From positions 1-36,571 of the forward strand of contig JBEGQX010000140.1 in the NCBI GenBank assembly GCA_041180805.1: 36,571 bases of DNA. Direction: 5' to 3'. Of this stretch, positions 19,558 to 26,589 are shown in pieces. Position 1 is the stretch's first letter, and the number at the start of each line of letters is the position of its first letter. The translations under genes were made by a program, and so were the position numbers. Below the pieces are notes generated by a model. The model was not told where the DNA came from. It ran no database searches and saw only the letters and a list, made by a program, of their open reading frames with translations. The DNA is from JBEGQX01 sp041180805 (GTDB lineage: Bacteria; Planctomycetota; Planctomycetia; Gemmatales; Gemmataceae).

Positions 19558-20022
19558 CTATCTCGTTTTTTTCATCATGCTGGCGGAAATATCCACATTT
19601 GCTTCTCCCCCTTTTTCGGAAACTGTATGACGAAGCGGGCTATTATCCGCGGAAGTAATATTACCTGGCATGGTTTCTTTCGCGCCTTGAAAATCTTCCT
19701 CGGTGGGTTTTGCGGGAAGCGAACTGCCATCCGGGCGGGTCAGTTTTGAAACCGAAACAATATACTCACCAGGCACCACCCCGCCACTATGACCGCGGTC
19801 GTCCTGAAGTACGAAAGAGCCATCGGTTTCAGTGACCGCTGATCCACCGTAGCCCTTGGTGCCGCCAGTGGGTACAAATCGAACCAGGGCCCGTTCCAAG
19901 GGCTTTCCTTCCAAAGTGAGTTTACCTTTTACCGGAACCCTGCTTAAACCATCGGAAGGTCCACAGCCACTGGAAATTGAAAGGCATGCCACAAGAATGC
20001 AGGAAACAGGAAATCGTTTCAC
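19558..20022 (-). CDS. Small lipoprotein with carboxypeptidase-regulatory-like domain
   Basis: 154 aa. The GTG at 20022 has GGAG 8 nt upstream and gives an M-K-R-start signal peptide; an alternative GTG at 20031 has unfavourable spacing. A lipoprotein-type Cys is at residue 20 after I-S-S-G. The mature part begins V-P-V-K-G-K-L-T-L-E-G-K-P-L and continues with A-x-V-x-F and T-D-G-S-F, the pattern of carboxypeptidase regulatory-like beta sandwiches common in planctomycete lipoproteins. It lies 19 bp after the DUF1559 gene on the same strand, a frequent planctomycete pairing, so the two probably share a transcript. The role is likely structural or binding in the envelope. Confidence 0.82.
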   Translation of the reverse strand: MKRFPVSCILVACLSISSGCGPSDGLSRVPVKGKLTLEGKPLERALVRFVPTGGTKGYGGSAVTETDGSFVLQDDRGHSGGVVPGEYIVSVSKLTRPDGSSLPAKPTEEDFQGAKETMPGNITSADNSPLRHTVSEKGGEANVDISASMMKKTR

Positions 20023-20041
20023 CAGCCACACTCCAAATGAA

Positions 20042-21085
20042 TCAGGGAAGGTTTCCAGGAACTTCGCCGCCAGACATGGTGCAAAGGTTTCCCAGCAAGG
20101 TTAGATCTATATTTTCATTGAGAAATCTTACAGAACCATCACCGATCAAAAAATTGACACCGCCAGTATGCATGCTTGCCGCGTTATACCAGGAAGCCCT
20201 TTGGCCTGGTTTTGCAGGGTTGGTGTTGTACTTCCAGACATTAAGACCCTTGGCAGGGATGGTAATGTTGTAGCCGCCAACAGGGTCCAGTCCGTAGGCT
20301 AGGTAACCACGATAAGCCCAGCAGGAAGTCCTTCCATTGAAGGTGTCCAGGGTTTGCTCAGTCATGGCCAGTGTATTACTGGAACCATCCGAAATGTCAG
20401 TCACACGTGTTGTGCTGTTTTCTCCAGACATTCTTTTGTAGGTGCTTGGGGCACCTTTCCAGTAATTGGCAACAATATCGCCATCATTTGCCAGAGCAGC
20501 CGTGACAAAATCATAAGAGGTTTTGTAGGGGACGGGTCCATTGGCGCCATCGGGGCCGTAGTTAGCCATGCCAGCGGCATCCATGGTTTGCGGGCCATCA
20601 TCCGCTGGGCAAAGCAGGCCGGGAATTTTGTTAACGCTAAGTGCCGCATTTCCACTGGCAGCGGCATTTGGTGTTGCCAGCGTGGTTACACTTGAAACAG
20701 CAGGTCTTACCATGTTGCAAGTTGGTGCCATCATGTTGAACTTCTTATAAAGCGCCTCCTGTTCCAGGTAAGGCAGCATCAGCAAAAGTCCGTGATGGTT
20801 GTAGGCAATTGGCTCGGGGTTGCCATAAGTCGCTGTCCTGAGAATATTGGTAACGCTATAGTTTTTACCTGCAGGGGGAAAAACCATAAAGGTGGAATGG
20901 TAATTGTGCATGGCCACACCCAACTGCTTGAGTTGATTCTGGCACTTTGCGTTGGAGGCAGCAGCGCGAACCTTTTGAACCGCTGGCAACAATAACCCAA
21001 TCAGGATGGCAATAATCGCAATTACCACCAGTAGCTCAATCAGGGTGAAACCCCTGAGGCGATTTTTAGAAATTCTTCGATCCAT
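20042..21085 (-). CDS. DUF1559 pseudopilin-like protein
   Basis: 347 aa. The ATG at 21085 follows GGGAGG by a few bases and yields a type IV prepilin leader: a short basic segment, then G12|F-T-L-I-E with Glu at mature position 5, then a hydrophobic helix ending V-Q-K-V-R. The body is a typical DUF1559 domain with C-Q-N-Q-L-K-Q-L-G and H-N-Y-H, plus a C-terminal H-X9-DG motif (H-T-G-G-V...G-D-G-S-V-R-F). These proteins are strongly expanded in Planctomycetes and are processed by a prepilin peptidase. The exact structure they build is not established. It probably forms an operon with the lipoprotein gene downstream. Confidence 0.93.
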   Translation of the reverse strand: MDRRISKNRLRGFTLIELLVVIAIIAILIGLLLPAVQKVRAAASNAKCQNQLKQLGVAMHNYHSTFMVFPPAGKNYSVTNILRTATYGNPEPIAYNHHGLLLMLPYLEQEALYKKFNMMAPTCNMVRPAVSSVTTLATPNAAASGNAALSVNKIPGLLCPADDGPQTMDAAGMANYGPDGANGPVPYKTSYDFVTAALANDGDIVANYWKGAPSTYKRMSGENSTTRVTDISDGSSNTLAMTEQTLDTFNGRTSCWAYRGYLAYGLDPVGGYNITIPAKGLNVWKYNTNPAKPGQRASWYNAASMHTGGVNFLIGDGSVRFLNENIDLTLLGNLCTMSGGEVPGNLP

Positions 21086-21194
21086 ATTACCTCCCGGAAA
21101 AAAGAAAGGAACAATTGCGGTAATCGGGTGAGTAACCGTTCTTGGGCAGGATGAATTCTGGAAGAACAATAGCCCTTTCGAATGGTGTGAAAGA

Positions 21195-21224
21195 ATTATG
21201 ACACCCAGGGTGGTGATTCAACAA
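21195..21224 (-). promoter_or_regulatory. Weak candidate promoter for the DUF1559 gene
   Basis: On the minus strand TTGTTG (21224-21219) and CATAAT (21200-21195) are 18 bp apart, about 110 bp upstream of the ATG at 21085. The -10 match is good and the -35 match is poor. Confidence 0.3.
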
Positions 21225-21279
21225 GCAAAATATGAAGAAACCATGTGGCGAAAATAATTGGGAATTGTCCGGAAAATGC

Positions 21280-21307
21280 TTGTCTTGAGGGTAAATGGGG
21301 ATATAGT
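21280..21307 (+). promoter_or_regulatory. Candidate mraZ promoter
   Basis: TTGTCT (21280-21285) and TATAGT (21302-21307) are separated by 16 bp. The -10 element runs into the first GTGG repeat of the array at 21306-21339, so MraZ bound there would block the promoter. Otherwise the 298 bp between the DUF1559 and mraZ starts hold no gene that I can see. Confidence 0.45.
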
Positions 21308-21340
21308 GGTTAAAAGTGGAGCCAAGTGGAGCTTGGTGGG
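21306..21340 (+). promoter_or_regulatory. Predicted MraZ operator: four GTGG repeats at exact 10-bp period
   Basis: GTGG occurs at 21306, 21316, 21326 and 21336, each separated by 6 bp. Imperfect TGG copies flank the array at 21296 and 21346. E. coli MraZ is known to bind direct TGGGN repeats with 5-nt spacers, which is the same 10-bp period. The array lies 44 bp upstream of the mraZ ATG. Autoregulation is inferred from that match. Confidence 0.7.
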
Positions 21341-21383
21341 AAACATGGAAGGGATTCCTCTTTTAGCAGATTGAGTTCCTTGC

Positions 21384-21821
21384 ATGTTGTTGACCGGAAC
21401 GCATGAGCGCACTTTGGATGAAAAGAAGCGCCTGGCGTTACCCCGGAAAATTCGCGAGGCGATGCGAAATCCGGAGTTGGTTTTTATCTCACCTGGTCCT
21501 GATCAGTGCCTGTGGTTGTTTACGCAGGAGAATCTGGAATCGTTGGCTGCACGGTTGGACAATGTTCCAGCCACGGATGCGGAAGCCAGAGTGTTCCGCA
21601 GGTTGTATTTCGCACAGACCGAATCGGCCGAGCTGGACAAAGCGGGTCGAATGGTGATTCCCGACAGGCTCTCGGGTTTTGCCGGTCTGGATCGGGAAGT
21701 AGTTCTCATAGGTGTCCAAGATCACTTGGAATTATGGGACACGGCCCGTTGGAAGAAGTATCTCGAAGACCATGCCCCGCGATTTGACGCTGTCGCGGAG
21801 AATGCCTTTCGACAGAAGTAG
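21384..21821 (+). CDS. mraZ: Transcriptional regulator MraZ
   Basis: 145 aa, the usual family length. It has two tandem SpoVT/AbrB-like (MraZ) domains. Both DNA-contact DxxxR motifs are present: L-D-E-K-K-R-L-A-L-P in the first half and L-D-K-A-G-R-M-V-I-P in the second, each followed by the expected helix. MraZ is an oligomeric DNA-binding protein that usually represses its own dcw operon. The ATG at 21384 gives the normal N-terminus (M-L-L-T-G-T-H), though no good ribosome site precedes it. The repeat array upstream (21306-21340) is its probable target. Unusually, a structured segment and a strong terminator separate it from rsmH. Confidence 0.96.
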   Translation: MLLTGTHERTLDEKKRLALPRKIREAMRNPELVFISPGPDQCLWLFTQENLESLAARLDNVPATDAEARVFRRLYFAQTESAELDKAGRMVIPDRLSGFAGLDREVVLIGVQDHLELWDTARWKKYLEDHAPRFDAVAENAFRQK

Positions 21822-21848
21822 AGTAGATTTTCAGGCGATTTTTCCAGG

Positions 21849-21992
21849 AAGGAGGAAAGTCAGAGTTGGAGCAGCAATTCTGACAGGTGTCAGGCGGACC
21901 TCCCAGCCTGCCTGATTTCCACAAATATTCCTCCTTGCCACCACCAGCCCTCCCTAGCCATACCCAGCGCGAAGGAGGGCTGTTTTTTTTTT
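21849..21992 (+). promoter_or_regulatory. Structured RNA leader between mraZ and rsmH (possible attenuator or new ncRNA)
   Basis: AAGGAGGAA (21849-21857) is the perfect complement of TTCCTCCTT (21928-21936). Inside it are two hairpins: GTCAGAGTTG/CAATTCTGAC (21859-21884, 10 bp with one G-U and a 6-nt loop) and TCAGGC(GG)/(CT)GCCTGA (21890-21915). Together they make a three-way junction. An intrinsic terminator follows directly. CCTCCTT (21930-21936) could instead pair with AAGGAGG at 21972-21978, inside the 3' side of that terminator. That gives a switch-like choice of structures. I do not recognise a known riboswitch class. It may alternatively be a stable mraZ 3' end or a small RNA. Confidence 0.5.
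21945..21992 (+). terminator. Strong intrinsic terminator upstream of rsmH
   Basis: CAGCCCTCC (21945-21953) pairs perfectly with GGAGGGCTG (21974-21982) across a 20-nt loop and is followed by ten T (21983-21992). It lies between two genes that are normally co-transcribed, so read-through or conditional termination would be needed unless rsmH has its own promoter; only a weak candidate (TTGTAC at 22001, TAGCTT at 22023) is visible. Confidence 0.88.
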
Positions 21993-22056
21993 ACACCCCC
22001 TTGTACCATTCCCATGCGTTTTTAGCTTTGCACCGATGGATGCTGGTATTTGTTGC

Positions 22057-22941
22057 ATGACTTCCGATCCGTTTACCGCCAGCCGCCATGTCAGTGTTTT
22101 GCCAAATGAGGTGCTCCAATGGCTTGACCCTCAACCCGGGCAGATCTTGGTAGATGCCACGCTGGGTGCAGGTGGCCATACCAGAATGCTTGCCCAAAAA
22201 GTAGGGCCCATGGGCAGGGTGATCTCACTCGATTGTGATGCACAAATGATCGAGAGAACCAAGCCTTCCCTCTCAGGGCTTCCCGTTACCACAGTTCATG
22301 CATCCTTTGATCAGTTGGATCAGGTGCTCAAGGAACATGGAATCGAGGCGGTGGACGGGGTGCTGGCAGATTTGGGAATTTGCTCGGATCAATTGGATGA
22401 TCCCGATAGAGGGCTAACTTTCCAAGGTGACGGGCCGCTGGACATGAGGCTGGATACCTCCAGTGGTTTAAGCGCCGCGGATTTGCTGGCCCAGTTGGAT
22501 GAAAGAAGCATTGCTGACCTTATTTACCAGTATGGTGAGGAAAGGCTTAGTAGAAGAATCGCCAAGGCGATCGTGATGCGGAGGAAGGAATCCCCAATCC
22601 GTACCACCAGAGATCTGGCGGAATTGGTAAGAAGGTGTGTGCCCAGGTCTGGAAAAATTGACCCGGCCACCCGAACATTCCAGGCTTTGCGGATCGCAGT
22701 GAATGGCGAGATGGAAGCGCTGGAGATGTTTTTAAAAATTCTCCCCCGATGCCTGAAGGTTGGGGGCAGGGCGGTAATCATCAGCTTTCATTCGCTGGAG
22801 GACAGGCGGGTGAAAGAGGCATTTAAGGATGCCACCCGTTTCGAGGCACTGACAAGGAAGCCGGTGCAGGCAGGGGATGAGGAAATAGGCCAGAATCCGC
22901 GGTCGCGCAGTGCCAAGCTAAGGGCGGCCAGGAAAGTCTGA
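22057..22941 (+). CDS. rsmH: 16S rRNA (cytosine(1402)-N(4))-methyltransferase RsmH (MraW)
   Basis: 294 aa from the ATG at 22057; an in-frame ATG at 22036 would add 7 residues, and neither has a clear ribosome site. The N-terminus R-H-V-S-V-L-P-N-E-V-L is typical of the family, as are the SAM loop D-A-T-L-G-A-G-G-H-T, D-G-V-L-A-D-L-G-I-C-S, the helical insertion D-R-G-L-T-F...D-M-R-L-D, and the C-terminal S-F-H-S-L-E-D-R-R-V-K. The enzyme methylates N4 of C1402 in the ribosomal P site using SAM. Its position after mraZ is the conserved dcw arrangement. Translation is probably affected by the structured leader and terminator just upstream. Confidence 0.96.
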   Translation: MTSDPFTASRHVSVLPNEVLQWLDPQPGQILVDATLGAGGHTRMLAQKVGPMGRVISLDCDAQMIERTKPSLSGLPVTTVHASFDQLDQVLKEHGIEAVDGVLADLGICSDQLDDPDRGLTFQGDGPLDMRLDTSSGLSAADLLAQLDERSIADLIYQYGEERLSRRIAKAIVMRRKESPIRTTRDLAELVRRCVPRSGKIDPATRTFQALRIAVNGEMEALEMFLKILPRCLKVGGRAVIISFHSLEDRRVKEAFKDATRFEALTRKPVQAGDEEIGQNPRSRSAKLRAARKV

Positions 22942-22972
22942 TTTGTGATGGCTTTGCCAGGGAAGGTGGAGC

Positions 22973-24286
22973 ATGAAGCGTGTTATGTGGTTGGGATTGG
23001 GCGGGGTGTTACTTTTGGGCGCATCCAGCCTGATGCTGAAAAACCGTGGTTATGGTCATGGTGCACAACCAGTTCACCATGTGCATCATCACCATGGAAG
23101 GCTTATGGCGGCATATTTGCAACAACAGCAACCTGCTGTTCTTACCACGATAAAGAATGGCGCAAAGCCATTACCGGTTCAATTAGATGAAACCCCTGAA
23201 CCGCCGCTGGCAGGATCGGAACTTTTACCTTCCATCCAAAAGACATCCTTTGTTCCCATGGAAGATGGCCCCCAGCTATTGCCTGGGTCGGTGAGTGGTT
23301 CGACCAAAGAACCTTTGGTTAACAAGCCGGCAACCAAAAGCAATGCAAGTGCGGACAACCTGTTTGATGATCTCTTCAGGGCTCTTACTCCAAAGTCTAA
23401 CGAGGTGGGTGCCTCCACGAAGGATTCCCTTCAACCGGGCAAGAATACCGTGATATTCGGGTTTGAGATCGGCCCTCATTTTGGCCCATTTTTTGACCTC
23501 GAACTCAAGAAGGAGGACCAGACGACGATCAACTTCTCCTTTCCTCCAAAGCCAAATAATGGAAACAAAGTTGAATCAGAAAGCATCAAGCTGATTCCTC
23601 CGCACTCCAAATCCGTAAATTCTTCCGATGGCAAAATATACACCGTGCGTTTCGAGGAAGAGAGCCTGCAGGATATTGCAAAGCGTACCCTCGGAGATGT
23701 TGCGCGATGGCTGGACATTGCAAAAATGAACCCAACCATCCAGGCGGACAAGACTTTGAACCGTGGCACCGTGATTCAACTTCCGGCGGATGCCGTGATT
23801 GATGTCACAGATTTGGCCAAACTTCAACCACTCCCCGGGGCAAGGCCCAAGTCGCCGCCCGAAGCCCCCAAGGTTGTTCTTCCACTGACGGGAACTTATC
23901 CGTGCCTGCTGGATGGGAAAAGGCTTTTAACCCTTCCCCCCATTGTTATGGAGCAACTTGGAAACCCAGATCAGTTGTTGCTCTCACCCGGGCCAGATGT
24001 CTGCCTGTGGTTAACGGGGCCTGCACATATCCAGAAATTAAGCGACCGACTGGAACAATCCGGAGCTGCTGAAAAAGAAGTGCGCATTTTCAGGAGATTG
24101 TTCTTCGGGCAGATCGAAAAACTGCAAGTAGTGCAAAGTAAACTGGTAATCCCTGAACGGCAGGCACTGTTCGCCCAGTTGGAAAAAGAAATCGCCCTGG
24201 TGGGTGTGGAAGACCATTTTGAGGTGTGGGATCTCCAGAAATGGAGGGAATACACCCAAAAACAGGCCCCACAGGAGAAAAAGTAG
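22973..24286 (+). CDS. Membrane-anchored LysM protein with a C-terminal degenerate MraZ domain
   Basis: 437 aa, 31 bp after rsmH. The ATG at 22973 has GAAGG 6-7 nt upstream. Residues 1-23 form a basic start and hydrophobic anchor or signal. A His-rich stretch follows (H-H-V-H-H-H-H, near residue 35). Residues about 50-215 are low-complexity and Pro/Ser-rich. A LysM-like module (K-I-Y-T-V-R-F...I-Q-L-P, about 222-275) is expected to bind peptidoglycan. Residues about 305-430 align along their whole length with the MraZ encoded 1.2 kb upstream (shared S-P-G-P-D-x-C-L-W-L, F-R-R-L-x-F, G-V-x-D-H). Both DxxxR motifs are lost: R becomes L in the first, and D and R become V and K in the second. DNA binding is therefore unlikely; an oligomeric envelope scaffold is a guess. 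Confidence 0.88.
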   Translation: MKRVMWLGLGGVLLLGASSLMLKNRGYGHGAQPVHHVHHHHGRLMAAYLQQQQPAVLTTIKNGAKPLPVQLDETPEPPLAGSELLPSIQKTSFVPMEDGPQLLPGSVSGSTKEPLVNKPATKSNASADNLFDDLFRALTPKSNEVGASTKDSLQPGKNTVIFGFEIGPHFGPFFDLELKKEDQTTINFSFPPKPNNGNKVESESIKLIPPHSKSVNSSDGKIYTVRFEEESLQDIAKRTLGDVARWLDIAKMNPTIQADKTLNRGTVIQLPADAVIDVTDLAKLQPLPGARPKSPPEAPKVVLPLTGTYPCLLDGKRLLTLPPIVMEQLGNPDQLLLSPGPDVCLWLTGPAHIQKLSDRLEQSGAAEKEVRIFRRLFFGQIEKLQVVQSKLVIPERQALFAQLEKEIALVGVEDHFEVWDLQKWREYTQKQAPQEKK

Positions 24287-24358
24287 GCTTCGGTATGGGA
24301 GGGATATTCCTAATGTGCCAAAGGTAGTGAGAAACCCTGAGGCTCATTCCGGAAATAG

Positions 24359-24391
24359 GGGAGAGTCGAGTAGGTTCTCCCACGATTTTTT
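24359..24391 (+). terminator. Likely terminator after the LysM-MraZ gene
   Basis: GGGAGA (24359-24364) pairs with TCTCCC (24376-24381) across an 11-nt loop and is followed after four bases by six T (24386-24391). It lies 73 bp beyond the stop at 24286 and probably ends the mraZ-rsmH transcript. Confidence 0.6.
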
Positions 24392-24405
24392 CAGCAATAA
24401 TTCAA

Positions 24406-24443
24406 GGATGCGGGCCTTTTGGCCGACACGCATCCGCCTTTTT
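24406..24443 (+). terminator. Second terminator-like hairpin just before the proline-rich LysM gene
   Basis: GGATGCG (24406-24412) pairs with CGCATCC (24429-24435), with an inner GGCC/GGCC stem around a TTTT loop, then five T at 24439-24443. The ribosome site AAGGAGG of the next gene starts 8 bases later. It may be a back-up terminator or a leader attenuator. Confidence 0.5.
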
Positions 24444-24462
24444 CCTGACAAAGGAGGGGTCC

Positions 24463-25932
24463 ATGATGACCCGAGAAACCAAGGCTGGCCTGATTGTTAC
24501 TGCTTCGTTCCTGGGCCTTTTGGGCGCTGTGATCACGAAGAAGATTATGGAACCTGCACCCTCTGCTGAGAAAGATGCGGCAAAGGAAGTCCAGGTTGCC
24601 AGCAATGACAAGAAGGATGCCAGCGTTACACCTGTCTCCCCAACCAACATGGACTTGCTTCCGGTACCATCCAAGGAAGGCATTGTCCTGACAAATGGTG
24701 AAGAGAAAAAAGCGGCAGAGCCGGAAAAGCCCGGCCTTCCTCCATTGCCTCCCCCAGAACCAAGTGCTGGAGGTATTCCTCCATTGCCGGGGAGCGTTCC
24801 GGCAGATAAATCGGGCATTCCTCCATTACCCATGGAAACTCCCAAGGCAGAACTGCCACCATTGCCTGGTAGCATTCCACCGCCTCCCCCTCCACCTGCA
24901 GAAACTCCCAAACCTGGCGATGTAAGCATTCCACCAGTACCTTCCACGGGTGCGCCAGCGCCCGTTATTCCACCGCCCCTGCCGGCACCGGTAGGCGTCA
25001 AGGAAATGAAAGAACCGCCTGCGCCATCCCCAGCTATTCCACCAGTTCCGTCCCCTGCCACCGAAACCAAAAACCCACTTGCGCCATTGCCAGCAGTTCC
25101 ACCTACTGGCTTGGGTGGCACTCCCCCCCCACCTGTTCCAAGTATTCCAGCTCCACCGGCACCTTCGGTTCCGCCTTTGGGTTCTGGAGCTGGTGCTATA
25201 ACGCCTCCACCACCGCCACCACCTGCGCCTGGGTTTGATGCAACTGCCCCTGCGGCTTTAAGCAGTACCTCACCCATGCCAAAGGTTAGCAGCACCACAT
25301 TTAATTCAAACACTGGTCCCGGTGTTCGCAGTGAGTTTATTCCTTCTGCTGGCGCTCCTGTGCCAATGGGTAATATGTCAGCGGTTCCCGGTGGCCCAAT
25401 AGCACCAATACCCGCCTCGGGTCCGGTTGCTACCCCGGCAAATCCAAGCCAGATTATTTCCGCCCCACCAATTCCAGGCACCACGCCTGTACCAATAACT
25501 CCTAGCCCGGGTGCGGTTCTTTCGGTGCCGCCAAATAATGCCACCGGTCCATTTGGTACACCTGCCAATGGAGCAACCATGCCATCGGCTCCGATACCTT
25601 CAGCAGCACCCCTGGCACCTGTTGCTCCGCCTGCCGCACCACCAGCAGCATCCCTTGCACCACCACGCGTGGAATCCTGGTCCGAGCAAACGTATGTCGC
25701 TACCCCGGGGGATACCTATGATTCCATCAGCCAAAAGATCTATCGCAGTCCGGATTATGCCAAGGCACTGCAGATGTGGAATGAAAATCATCCCCGCGCC
25801 CGATTTGATGCCCCCAAGAATGGTCTCATAGTTCCGGGGCAGGAGATTTATTATCCGCCCACCACCGAACTAGCCAGAAGGTTTGGTAATGCCATGCCAA
25901 AGGTGACACCAGTAGGTGCCACTGGCAAGTAA
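24463..25932 (+). CDS. Proline-rich membrane-anchored LysM-like protein
   Basis: 489 aa. AAGGAGG precedes the tandem ATGs at 24463 and 24466; the second has better spacing (8 nt). A short basic N-terminus (T-R-E-T-K) leads into one membrane helix (about residues 8-26). Residues about 35-405 are a long Pro/Ala/Gly-rich region with I-P-P-L-P and P-P-P-P repeats, suited to spanning the periplasm. The C-terminal 80 residues are LysM-like (Y-V-A-T-P-G-D-T-Y-D-S-I, then W-N-E-N-H-P and I-V-P-G-Q-E-I-Y-Y-P). Bitopic proteins of this design are commonly found near mraZ/rsmH in planctomycetes as I recall; a cell-wall tether is the likely role. A strong terminator follows at 25957. Confidence 0.85.
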   Translation: MMTRETKAGLIVTASFLGLLGAVITKKIMEPAPSAEKDAAKEVQVASNDKKDASVTPVSPTNMDLLPVPSKEGIVLTNGEEKKAAEPEKPGLPPLPPPEPSAGGIPPLPGSVPADKSGIPPLPMETPKAELPPLPGSIPPPPPPPAETPKPGDVSIPPVPSTGAPAPVIPPPLPAPVGVKEMKEPPAPSPAIPPVPSPATETKNPLAPLPAVPPTGLGGTPPPPVPSIPAPPAPSVPPLGSGAGAITPPPPPPPAPGFDATAPAALSSTSPMPKVSSTTFNSNTGPGVRSEFIPSAGAPVPMGNMSAVPGGPIAPIPASGPVATPANPSQIISAPPIPGTTPVPITPSPGAVLSVPPNNATGPFGTPANGATMPSAPIPSAAPLAPVAPPAAPPAASLAPPRVESWSEQTYVATPGDTYDSISQKIYRSPDYAKALQMWNENHPRARFDAPKNGLIVPGQEIYYPPTTELARRFGNAMPKVTPVGATGK

Positions 25933-25956
25933 AAGGGATTTGTTGTGGTAATGATA

Positions 25957-25990
25957 AAGCCCGTGGTTCTTAGGCCACGGGCTTTTTGTT
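25957..25990 (+). terminator. Strong intrinsic terminator after the LysM gene, probably bidirectional
   Basis: AAGCCCGTGG (25957-25966) pairs perfectly with CCACGGGCTT (25975-25984) over an 8-nt loop and runs into TTTTTGTT on the plus strand. On the minus strand the run is shorter (TTTATCAT), so it may also serve the convergent gene ending at 25996. Confidence 0.9.
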
Positions 25991-25995
25991 TGGAA

Positions 25996-26439
25996 TCACC
26001 TGCCAGCCTGCAAACGCATGTATCCCTTGCCTAGTTCTACCTTTTGCAGACTGCCTTGAAGGGGAATGCTTTCCTTTTTTAGAAGTTGCTGCGGGTCAAA
26101 GAAAAGGGATTGATCCACCATCGAAAACCCGGGGATATCGGATGTCTGTTCCGCAATCATTTCCATAAGCATGTTGCGAAACAGGGCTGCCGGCATGCCG
26201 GAGATTTTTAGGTTGGTAATATCCACCCTTAGCTTGCCATCTTCGATTCGTGGCTGAAACTCCACGCGGAATTTAATCGAGAAAAGGGAGGCGGCATACT
26301 TTCCCTCCAGGCCAATGCAGGAGTCCTCGAGAAGGATTTTCAATTCTTTCACACTTAAACCCTCCGGCAACCTTTGCGCCAGAAGCTGATTCAAGGGTGA
26401 TTCATCAATTCGAACGGACAGGTGTTCAATTTCCATCAT
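25996..26439 (-). CDS. Unrecognised 147-aa protein, possibly lipid-binding-like
   Basis: I do not firmly recognise this family. Possible starts are ATGs at 26439 and 26436 or a GTG at 26463; none has a strong ribosome site, so the start is uncertain. There is no signal peptide. The alternating hydrophobic strands (F-S-I-K-F-R-V-E-F-Q-P, L-R-V-D-I-T-N-L-K-I-S-G) followed by an amphipathic helix loosely recall DUF2993/TULIP-like lipid-binding proteins, but the similarity is weak and that group is normally exported. It is convergent with the LysM gene and divergent from the oxidoreductase gene, so it is probably transcribed alone. Confidence 0.6.
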   Translation of the reverse strand: MMEIEHLSVRIDESPLNQLLAQRLPEGLSVKELKILLEDSCIGLEGKYAASLFSIKFRVEFQPRIEDGKLRVDITNLKISGMPAALFRNMLMEMIAEQTSDIPGFSMVDQSLFFDPQQLLKKESIPLQGSLQKVELGKGYMRLQAGR

Positions 26440-26589
26440 TGGGTTCCCGGTGGTTTCGTGCACACCTAACCATTCTTACCTTTATTTCCATCTTCTGGCC
26501 ATGAGGAAACATGGCGAATGCATTCTGGAGGGCTTTGATAATTTGTGTTACCCTGATGCTCTGACAAGGAACAAATATTGGAGAATCAC

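Noticed and set aside
21846..21925. GAGGAAAGTC near the start of the mraZ-rsmH spacer recalls RNase P RNA
   Set aside because: The region is far too short and lacks the other conserved RNase P segments; SRP RNA was also considered, but its tetraloop consensus is absent.
24402..25580. Long Gly-rich open frame (392 codons) on the minus strand
   Set aside because: It is the antisense image of the proline-rich region of the LysM gene; GC-biased Pro codons read backwards give Gly and avoid stops. There is no ribosome site or domain.
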